Shown: piece after piece, positions 1 to 6,206 of the stretch
Numbering within the stretch: position 1 is the first letter of the stretch
Layout of the letters: the number at the start of each line of letters is the position of its first letter
NCBI GenBank assembly: GCA_964348185.1
Contig: CAYGBW010000050.1
Coordinates: forward strand, 1 to 13,980
DNA from: CAYGBW01 sp964348185
GTDB taxonomy: Bacteria > Desulfobacterota > BSN033 > WVXP01
Direction of reading: 5' to 3'
DNA length: 13,980 nt
Made by a program: the position numbers and the translations under genes
The notes under the pieces: model-generated
The model's database searches: none
The model's input: only the letters and a program-made list of their open reading frames with translations
What the model was told of the DNA's origin: nothing

Positions 1-1206
1 GTCGCTCTCCTCCGCAAGCCTGATCGCCTCCCAGAGATTCTCGGGAAGGGAGCCGATGCCCAGTTCATCCCTCTCCGTTTGGGTCATCTCGTAAACGTTT
101 CGCTCCACCGGATCGGGGCATGGATAGTTCTTTTCGATTCCCTCCAGCCCCGCAGCCAGCATGATAGCAAAGGCCAGATAGGGGTTACAGGCCGGGTCAG
201 GAGACCGGAACTCGACCCGTGTGGCTTCCTCTTTGTCGGGCTTGTACTGGGGAATACGGATCAGGTCTGACCGGTTCCGGAGGGCCCAGGACACATGAAT
301 GGGTGCCTCGAAGCCGGGGACCAACCGCTTGTAGGAGTTAACCCACTGGTTGGTGATCATCGTAATCTCCCGTGCATGACCGAGCAAGCCCCCAATGAAC
401 CGTTTCGCCACATCCGATAAACGGTACCGATCGTGGGGGTCGAAAAAGGCGTTCCGGTCTCCTTTAAACAGGGACATATGGGTGTGCATGCCACTGCCAT
501 TCTCGCCAAAAATCGGCTTTGGCATGAAGGTCGCGTAGACCCCATGATCGAGGGCAACCTGCTTCACCACAAGCCGATAGGTCATCACGATGTCGGCCAT
601 GGTCAGGGCATGGGTGTACCTCAGATCGATCTCATGCTGGCTCGGAGCCACTTCATGGTGGCTGTATTCGACGCCAATTCCCATCTTGTCGAGAATCAGG
701 ATGGTTTCCCTCCGGAGGTCGGTTGCCACATCGAGGGGGGTCAGGTCGAAATAGCCTCCCCTGTCAAGTCCAATGGGGGGACACTCCGCACTCTTGAAGT
801 AAAAGTATTCAAGCTCGGGTCCCACATAGAAAACATAGCCCATCTGGGCAGCCCTGGTCAGAACCTTTTTCAGAACCCAACGGGGGTCCCCTGCGTACGG
901 CTGGCCGGAGGGTTCCAAGACGTCACAAAACATCCGGGCAACCCGGTGTTTTTCTCCTCTCCACGGGAGAAGGCAGAAGGTATTGGGATCGGGCATGGCC
1001 ACCATGTCGCTCTCATCGATCCGGGCAAACCCTTGAATCGAAGAACCATCGAACCCTCTCCCCTCCTCCATACTTTCCGCTAGCTCCTCATAGGTGATCG
1101 CAAAGCTCTTAAGGAAGCCTAGAATGTCGGAAAACCACAGCCGTATGAACTTCACGTCCTGATCCTTCGCTGTCTTCAGCACGAATTCTTTGTCTCTCTC
1201 CTCCAT
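1..1206 (-). CDS. glnA: Glutamine synthetase, type I-alpha (3' end outside window)
   Basis: ATP-dependent ligation of ammonia to glutamate in the cytoplasm, the main entry of ammonium into organic nitrogen. I translated the minus strand from ATG 1206-1204, preceded by a strong AGAGGAGGAAG ribosome site. The frame stays open for 402 residues to the left window edge, so about 40 C-terminal residues are missing for a family length near 440. Visible family motifs in order: DGSSIQGF near residue 53, GPELEYFYF (metal-binding glutamates), VEYSHHEVAPSQHEID, NGSGMHTHMSLF (ammonium/ATP-site histidine), KRLVPGFEAP, RNRSDLIRIP, and ATRVEFRSPDPACNPYLAF. The C-terminal part reads NVYEMTQTERDELGI rather than the NLYDLP adenylylation loop. 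The enzyme is therefore the I-alpha type, which is feedback-inhibited rather than adenylylated (family knowledge). It is divergent to hemB. Certain as glutamine synthetase. Confidence 0.97.
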   Translation of the reverse strand, partial: MEERDKEFVLKTAKDQDVKFIRLWFSDILGFLKSFAITYEELAESMEEGRGFDGSSIQGFARIDESDMVAMPDPNTFCLLPWRGEKHRVARMFCDVLEPSGQPYAGDPRWVLKKVLTRAAQMGYVFYVGPELEYFYFKSAECPPIGLDRGGYFDLTPLDVATDLRRETILILDKMGIGVEYSHHEVAPSQHEIDLRYTHALTMADIVMTYRLVVKQVALDHGVYATFMPKPIFGENGSGMHTHMSLFKGDRNAFFDPHDRYRLSDVAKRFIGGLLGHAREITMITNQWVNSYKRLVPGFEAPIHVSWALRNRSDLIRIPQYKPDKEEATRVEFRSPDPACNPYLAFAIMLAAGLEGIEKNYPCPDPVERNVYEMTQTERDELGIGSLPENLWEAIRLAEESD

Positions 1207-1415
1207 GGTGTCTTCCTCCTCTTATGGAGCGCCTCGAATACATCATAATTCTGCTTCCCGAACGGTTCGCAGGGAACTGTTCGATCCCTCCAGAGAGTCC
1301 CGTGGTGCCTTTCACCTGGGAAGACGGATTCGACATACCATCCCAATTCGAGCAATGGGTCAACCAGCCTCCCTCTCCGCCCTTCGTCATCGGTTACCAG
1401 CAGAATGACGTCCAT
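1176..1415 (-). CDS. Small receiver-like ORF upstream of glnA (doubtful)
   Basis: A 79-residue frame beginning at ATG 1415 and ending 31 bases inside glnA in another frame. Its first 30 residues (VILLVTDDEGRRGRL...LLELGWYVESV) follow the beta1, acidic pair, alpha1, beta2 pattern of response-regulator receiver domains. After that the similarity stops: there is no phosphoacceptor aspartate strand and no conserved Thr or Lys. The glnA ribosome site lies within its codons, so translation of the two could be coupled. The ribosome site for this frame is weak (AAGGGG only 3 bases from ATG). It could be a relic of a receiver protein once co-transcribed with glnA, a leader peptide, or chance. A plus-strand frame over the same bases (1224-1535) has no ribosome site and looks less likely. 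Confidence 0.3.
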   Translation of the reverse strand: MDVILLVTDDEGRRGRLVDPLLELGWYVESVFPGERHHGTLWRDRTVPCEPFGKQNYDVFEALHKRRKTPWRRETKNSC

Positions 1416-1476
1416 GGACCCCTTGAGTGGGGTTTCGATGATTCTCGGACTCCCCGAGACTCCGGGCAGAATCTAA

Positions 1477-1505
1477 AAGGTAGCATCCCCTCTATGGCGC
1501 GTCAA
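1477..1505 (-). promoter_or_regulatory. Candidate sigma-70 promoter for glnA
   Basis: On the minus strand TTGACG (1505-1500) is followed after 17 bases by TACCTT (1482-1477). The -35 box matches 5 of 6 consensus bases and the -10 box only 3 of 6. Transcription would begin near 1470 and give glnA a leader of about 260 bases containing the small receiver-like frame. I saw no sigma-54 (GG-N10-GC type) element in this gap. Weak call from pattern only. Confidence 0.28.
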
Positions 1506-1549
1506 CAGCCCTCAATCATAAAAGAGAAGACATGAGAACAGAGACTCAC

Positions 1550-1593
1550 CCTGAGGGGATTCTGTCGGTCTCAGGTTCACGCCCTTCCCTGAG
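1550..1593. repeat. Threefold alternating inverted repeat CCTGAG/CTCAGG/CCTGAG
   Basis: CCTGAG at 1550-1555, CTCAGG at 1570-1575 and CCTGAG at 1588-1593. The central copy can pair with either flank. The set sits between the two divergent candidate promoters and just upstream of the hemB -35 box, so it is placed as an operator would be. Six-base units are short, and chance is a real alternative. Confidence 0.25.
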
Positions 1594-1595
1594 TC

Positions 1596-1624
1596 TGGAC
1601 ATGTTGCGGAATCTATTGTAATAT
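1596..1624 (+). promoter_or_regulatory. Candidate sigma-70 promoter for the hemB operon
   Basis: TGGACA (1596-1601, 5 of 6 match to TTGACA), a 17-base spacer, then TAATAT (1619-1624, 4 of 6 match to TATAAT). The surrounding sequence is the most AT-rich part of the gap. Start of transcription would be near 1631, leaving a leader of about 48 bases before the hemB ATG with its AGAGGAAG ribosome site. Pattern-based call. Confidence 0.42.
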
Positions 1625-1678
1625 ATCTGGAATACACAGCAATCCGAATATTCTGAGATCTTTGAGAAGAGGAAGGCC

Positions 1679-2659
1679 ATGCAATTTCCTCAGCATCGAG
1701 CACGCCGGTTGAGGCAAAACCGGAATTTTCGGAACCTCGTCAGGGAAACCCATCTGAAACTGGATGACCTGATTCAACCGCTCTTTGTGTGTCCAGGAAG
1801 AGATATCAAGAACCCCATCTCGTCCATGCCGGGTAACTATCAGCTCTCTGTTGACTCCCTCATCGAAGAGGTGAAGGAGATTCGGGGCCTCGGGATTTCA
1901 GCCATCATTCTTTTCGGAATTCCAGAAAGAAAGGATGAGAAGGCAAGTGAAGCCTATGCACCCGATGGAATCGTTCAGCGGGCCATCCGGGCTATTAAGG
2001 AGACGACCCGAGATGTTCTCGTTGTGACCGATGTCTGTCTCTGCGAATACACCAGCCATGGACATTGCGGGCTCGTGGAAGGCAATGAGATTCTCAACGA
2101 TCCCACGCTGGAACTCCTGTCCAAAATGGCCCTATCCCACGCAGAGGCTGGCGCGGACATGGTTGCCCCGTCTGATATGATGGATGCCCGGGTGGGGGCC
2201 ATTCGCCAGACCCTTGATGATAAGGGATTCACGCAAATCCCGATCATGGCCTATTCGGCAAAGTTTGCATCGGCTTTTTACGGCCCTTTCAGAGAGGCAG
2301 CCGAATCGCCTCCCCAGTTCGGTGACCGAAAGTCCTACCAGATGGACCCAGGAAACCTCCGGGAGGCACTTAGAGAGGTGGCCCTCGATATCGATGAAGG
2401 TGCGGACATCGTCATGGTGAAGCCGGCTCTTTCTTATCTGGATATCATTTCCGCAGTAAGAGACGCCTTCGAGGTTCCCGTGGCCGCTTACAGTGTAAGC
2501 GGCGAGTTCGCCATGATCAAAGCCGCCGACCGGTTGGGCTGGATCAACGGTCATGAAGCGATGAGGGAAGCCCTCCTCAGTATTAAACGGGCCGGTGCAG
2601 ATATCATCCTCACTTATTATGCCAAAGAATTGGCGCAGATCCTAAAGGGAAGCGTTTGA
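1679..2659 (+). CDS. hemB: Delta-aminolevulinic acid dehydratase (porphobilinogen synthase)
   Basis: Condenses two molecules of 5-aminolevulinate to porphobilinogen, the first pyrrole of tetrapyrrole synthesis, in the cytoplasm. The 326-residue product has the usual family length. Both Schiff-base lysines are visible: K195 in MAYSAKFASAFYGPF and K248 in VMVKPALSYLDII. The cysteine-rich zinc site is present as C120, C122 and C130 in DVCLCEYTSHGHCG, so this is a zinc-type rather than an Asp-rich magnesium-only enzyme. The ATG is preceded by AGAGGAAG. The TGA stop shares its A with the ATG of the next gene (TGATG), so translation is probably coupled to ahbD. This adjacency fits the siroheme-derived heme route. 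Confidence 0.97.
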   Translation: MQFPQHRARRLRQNRNFRNLVRETHLKLDDLIQPLFVCPGRDIKNPISSMPGNYQLSVDSLIEEVKEIRGLGISAIILFGIPERKDEKASEAYAPDGIVQRAIRAIKETTRDVLVVTDVCLCEYTSHGHCGLVEGNEILNDPTLELLSKMALSHAEAGADMVAPSDMMDARVGAIRQTLDDKGFTQIPIMAYSAKFASAFYGPFREAAESPPQFGDRKSYQMDPGNLREALREVALDIDEGADIVMVKPALSYLDIISAVRDAFEVPVAAYSVSGEFAMIKAADRLGWINGHEAMREALLSIKRAGADIILTYYAKELAQILKGSV

Positions 2660-3702
2660 TGAACGAACTGCGAATGATTGCCTGGGAGATTACCCGGCAG
2701 TGCAATCTTTCTTGCATCCATTGTCGGGCTTCAGCGCAAGAGGGACCCTATTCGGGAGAGTTGAACACCGCCGAATGTCTCAGACTGTTGGATGACATTG
2801 CCTCGTTCAGCAAGCCCGTGATTATTCTGACAGGGGGAGAGCCCCTCCTACGGAAAGACATCTTTGAGGTCGCTCGTCATGGAAGTGACAAGGGACTCCG
2901 ATTGGTTATGGCAGTCAATGGAACCCTGGTGGACGAAAAAATCGCCCGGAAAATGCAGGATGCCGGTATTCAGCGGATGAGTGTGAGCATTGATGGAGCC
3001 ACCGCGGAAAGTCATGACCATTTCAGACAGGTCCAGGGTGCTTTTGAGGGCGCCCTTCGAGGCATTCGGCTGGCCAAGAAAGTGGGGCTTGAATTTCAGA
3101 TCAACACGACGATCACCCGTCAGAACAGTCATGAACTGCCTGCCATTCTCGACCTGGCCATCGATCTTGGAGCCGCAGCCCATCATGTGTTTCTCCTGGT
3201 CCCCACTGGAAGAGGGAAGGAACTCAAGGACCAGCAGGTAACCGCCCAGGAGTATGAAGATATTCTCACATGGTTCTACGATCAGAAGGAGGGGAGTCCT
3301 CTCCATCTTAAAGCCACCTGTGCTCCTCAGTTTTACAGGATCCTCCGGCAAAAGGCCAGGAAGGCGGGCAAGAATGTGACGTATCAGAACTTTGGCCTCG
3401 ATGCGACCACACGGGGATGTCTGGGGGGCATTTCCTTCTGCTTTATCTCCCACCTCGGACAGGTTCAGCCGTGCGGGTACCTAGAACTCGATTGCGGGAA
3501 TATTCGAGAGAATACCCTTGAGGAAATCTGGGCGAAATCTCGCATTTTTGGTGACCTTCGGGATTTCAACACCTACGAGGGACGCTGCGGGCTGTGCGAA
3601 TATCGCAAGGTTTGCGGGGGGTGTCGAGCAAGGGCCTTTGAACTGTCAGGAGATTATCTCGGCGAAGAGCCCTTTTGCGCTTACGAACCCCGGTGCTCAT
3701 AA
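2659..3702 (+). CDS. ahbD: Heme b synthase, radical SAM/SPASM protein (AhbD)
   Basis: Known role of AhbD: radical-SAM oxidative decarboxylation of iron-coproporphyrin III to heme b, the last step of the siroheme-dependent heme pathway. The product starts MNELRMIAWEITRQC and has the radical SAM cluster motif CNLSCIHC (C15, C19, C22). Next come the SAM-binding GGEPLL, SVSIDGA and a C-terminal SPASM-like auxiliary cluster region with many cysteines (QPCGYLELDCGN, then CGLCEYRKVCGGC and a final EEPFC). Length is 347 residues, normal for the family. I chose ATG 2659, which overlaps the hemB stop and has AAAGGGA 8 bases upstream; an in-frame TTG at 2656 is less likely. The sister enzyme AhbC and the heme d1 enzyme NirJ share this architecture, but the immediate hemB neighbourhood and N-terminal RMIAWEIT favour AhbD. 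Confidence 0.85.
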   Translation: MNELRMIAWEITRQCNLSCIHCRASAQEGPYSGELNTAECLRLLDDIASFSKPVIILTGGEPLLRKDIFEVARHGSDKGLRLVMAVNGTLVDEKIARKMQDAGIQRMSVSIDGATAESHDHFRQVQGAFEGALRGIRLAKKVGLEFQINTTITRQNSHELPAILDLAIDLGAAAHHVFLLVPTGRGKELKDQQVTAQEYEDILTWFYDQKEGSPLHLKATCAPQFYRILRQKARKAGKNVTYQNFGLDATTRGCLGGISFCFISHLGQVQPCGYLELDCGNIRENTLEEIWAKSRIFGDLRDFNTYEGRCGLCEYRKVCGGCRARAFELSGDYLGEEPFCAYEPRCS

Positions 3703-3707
3703 GGGAC

Positions 3708-5288
3708 ATGGAAAGACGGCCAAGCCGATTTGGCATTCGGTTCAGATTCATTCTCACTATATCGACGCTGATCGTTCTGGCATGCCTGACCCTCAGCGTC
3801 TTTTTCATCGGTCATCAAAGACGCGTGGCGAAGGCAGTTTTGGCTAGCCAGGGAATGAGTCTCGCGAGAGATCTGGCCAGAGAGGCATGTATGGCGGATT
3901 CCGTTACCAGCCCGGAACACCTCGACCTCATGCTCAATCGACTCCTACAGAGAGAGCATGTGGTGTTCTGTGCCATAAAGGACAGTCAGGGCCAGACCCT
4001 GGCCGAGGCAAGAAGCAGAGAGTACCCGCTTGACCCTGACCGGGTTGTTACATTTGCCCATCCTATTTCAGCCCCCGGGACAAATCCGTCCGATCTGAGT
4101 GCACCCATGAGAACCGCATGGATAGGCCTGTCTAGCTTCCACTGGACAGAGAGGATCGCGTCCCTGACCAGGGATGCCTCAGTTTTGGCCCTCCTCATTG
4201 TGGCCCTTGGCGTTGTTGCGACTCTGCTTGTTGTGCGAATCACGATCAAACCGATCCGAATGCTTGTGGATGCGATGCAGAAGATTGCGAGAGGAGAACT
4301 GGAAGATCCCGTCGAGATCGGGTCGAGCGGTGAAATCAGGGATCTGTCCGAGGCCCTAAACGAGATGGCTGACAGCCTGCAACGATCCCGGTCTCAGCTG
4401 GAAGAGTATAGTAAGACCCTGGAAAAGAAAGTGGAGCAGAGAACAGAAGAGTTGGAGAAGCGGGTAAAGGAGATCTCTGACTCACGAATGGCAACGCTCA
4501 ACATTCTGGAGGATGTCAAGGAAGCGAAGATCGAATTGGAGCGGGTCAACAGAGAGCTTCTTGAACTCGATGAATTGAAGTCGAAGTTTATCGGCACCCT
4601 TTCTCATGAACTCAAAACCCCTTTCACGGCCATCAAGGCTAACATAGACTTTATTCTCAGTGGTAAGGAAGGCGAAGTGCCTGAAAACCTGAACCAGTAT
4701 CTCCTGACCGTCCAGAGAAACACCAACCGAGTTCAAAAGATCATGGAGGATTTCCTCAATGTTGCTCAGATCCGGTCCGGGGGGAGGCGCCTCGAACTGG
4801 AGGAGGTCACACTGGGGAGCGCCGTCCGGGAGTATCTGGCAGAAATGGGTCCCCTGGATAAGAAGTTTGTCGTCAAAGTCGACATCCCCAACAATATTTC
4901 GGTCTTTGCCGACCGGAATCGGCTTCATGACGTTTATGTCAATCTTTTGTCAAACGCGTTGAAATTCTCGCCCGAGGGAGGGGAAATCCGGATCAGCGCG
5001 CGCCCCTATAACGGCGAGATCCTCTCGGAAGTCTCAGATCAGGGTGTAGGGATTCCCACGGACAAATTGGAGGGTATCTTTGATGAGTTCTTTCAAATCG
5101 ATCGTAAGAGATTCGGGGGGACAGGTTTGGGGCTCTTCATTGTAAAAGGAATCATCCAAGAACACGGTGGCAGGATCTGGGTCGATTCCCGGCTCGAAAA
5201 GGGAAGCACCTTCTTCTTCACCCTACCTGCAAACAAGGACTCTAGAAATGGACCGATCGGAAAACCGAGTGAGGGTTCTGATCGTTGA
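3708..5288 (+). CDS. Membrane sensor histidine kinase (HAMP-HisKA-HATPase)
   Basis: Inner-membrane sensor that autophosphorylates on histidine and passes phosphate to a response regulator. Layout of the 526-residue product: transmembrane segment about 14-35; an extracytoplasmic sensor of about 120 residues (approximately 36-155) of no named family I can assign; second membrane segment about 157-181; HAMP linker starting IKPIRMLVDAM; a long Glu/Lys coiled coil (EYSKTLEKKVEQRTEELEKR); HisKA box with phosphoacceptor H300 in SHELKTP; and HATPase with N box NLLSNALKFSP, G1 SDQGVGIP and G2 GGTGLGLFIVKG. All catalytic motifs are intact. ATG 3708 lies 5 bases after the ahbD stop with a close AAGGGA; TTG 3675 or GTG 3693 would lengthen it and overlap ahbD. 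It overlaps the next gene by 41 bases, so that regulator is its likely partner. Signal sensed: unknown. Confidence 0.92.
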   Translation: MERRPSRFGIRFRFILTISTLIVLACLTLSVFFIGHQRRVAKAVLASQGMSLARDLAREACMADSVTSPEHLDLMLNRLLQREHVVFCAIKDSQGQTLAEARSREYPLDPDRVVTFAHPISAPGTNPSDLSAPMRTAWIGLSSFHWTERIASLTRDASVLALLIVALGVVATLLVVRITIKPIRMLVDAMQKIARGELEDPVEIGSSGEIRDLSEALNEMADSLQRSRSQLEEYSKTLEKKVEQRTEELEKRVKEISDSRMATLNILEDVKEAKIELERVNRELLELDELKSKFIGTLSHELKTPFTAIKANIDFILSGKEGEVPENLNQYLLTVQRNTNRVQKIMEDFLNVAQIRSGGRRLELEEVTLGSAVREYLAEMGPLDKKFVVKVDIPNNISVFADRNRLHDVYVNLLSNALKFSPEGGEIRISARPYNGEILSEVSDQGVGIPTDKLEGIFDEFFQIDRKRFGGTGLGLFIVKGIIQEHGGRIWVDSRLEKGSTFFFTLPANKDSRNGPIGKPSEGSDR

Positions 5289-6156
5289 CGACGTTCCCGA
5301 CACGGTCGAGATCATCAAGAAGCTTCTCGAGTATGAGGGCTACGAAGTGCTGACCGCCTACACAGGGGAGACGGGTGTCGACATCGCCCTGAAAGAGGAC
5401 TTGGACGTTGTTGTGATGGATATCAACCTCCCGGGAATTGACGGCAATGAGGCGCTCAGGCAGATCCATGCCAAGAACCCCGATCAAGCCGTTATTATCC
5501 TGACAGCATATGCCACCGTCGACAACGCCATCCTCGCTCTAAAGGAGGGGGCGATTGACTTCATCCGAAAACCATTTGAAAACGACCACTTGGTTTATGT
5601 GATCCAAAAATGTGTCGAGAAAACCAAAATCATTCGAGAGAAACAGCGACTCGAAGAGGAGATCAGACGGCTGTCCGTCACCGACGATCTGACCGGGCTA
5701 TACAACCACCGTCATTTTTTTAACACCCTTGACGCAGAGCTGACCCGCGCAAAACGACAGAAACACAAACTTGCGCTCCTCATGTTCGACCTGGACAATT
5801 TCAAGGAATATAATGACATCTATGGCCATTTGGAGGGGGACAAAGTCCTTATGAAAATCGGTGGGATTGTCTCCCACTGTATCCGAAACAACGTCGACAC
5901 GGGGTATCGTTATGGGGGCGATGAATTTGCCGTTATCTTGATCGGTGTCGACTTGAACAAAGCGTTGGATATTGCCGAAAGGCTTCGTCTCATGATAGAA
6001 AAAGCAGAGTTAGGAACGGTTACCGTGAGTATCGGCCTCGCAGAATATATGGAGGACATGGATCCAGAGGCTTTTGTCAAAGCGGCCGACGACGCACTGT
6101 ATGTGGCCAAGAGTTCAGGGGGCAATAGAGTTCAGACCATTGACTCCAGCCTTTAA
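5248..6156 (+). CDS. Response regulator with receiver and GGDEF (diguanylate cyclase) domains
   Basis: Phosphorylation-controlled synthesis of cyclic di-GMP from two GTP, by family. The 302-residue product starts at ATG 5248 with AAGGA at 5235-5239; an upstream in-frame ATG at 5167 lies inside the kinase gene and adds residues without receiver homology. Receiver domain (about 9-125): acidic pair D14 and D15, phosphoacceptor D58 in VMDINLPGIDG, T86 in ILTAYA, K108 in IRKPF. A charged coiled linker (EKTKIIREKQRLEEEIRRL) leads to the GGDEF domain (about 143-300) with TDDLTGLYN, FDLDNFKEYND and the intact active site RYGGDEF (GGDEF at 223-227). The position of the inhibitory RxxD site is NNVD, so classical product inhibition is probably missing. 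No output DNA-binding domain. Likely partner of the overlapping kinase. Confidence 0.93.
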   Translation: MDRSENRVRVLIVDDVPDTVEIIKKLLEYEGYEVLTAYTGETGVDIALKEDLDVVVMDINLPGIDGNEALRQIHAKNPDQAVIILTAYATVDNAILALKEGAIDFIRKPFENDHLVYVIQKCVEKTKIIREKQRLEEEIRRLSVTDDLTGLYNHRHFFNTLDAELTRAKRQKHKLALLMFDLDNFKEYNDIYGHLEGDKVLMKIGGIVSHCIRNNVDTGYRYGGDEFAVILIGVDLNKALDIAERLRLMIEKAELGTVTVSIGLAEYMEDMDPEAFVKAADDALYVAKSSGGNRVQTIDSSL

Positions 6157-6206
6157 ACCGAGAAGACCCGCACAAACCACCAGGGTCAACCGGCGAGAGA
6201 CATCCC

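Noticed and set aside
433..1083. 216-codon plus-strand open frame
   Set aside because: Lies wholly antisense to glnA, whose protein motifs are unmistakable; its translation has no domain character.
1224..1535. 103-codon plus-strand frame in the glnA-hemB gap
   Set aside because: No ribosome site upstream and it overlaps the glnA leader; no domain. Kept only as an alternative to the receiver-like frame.
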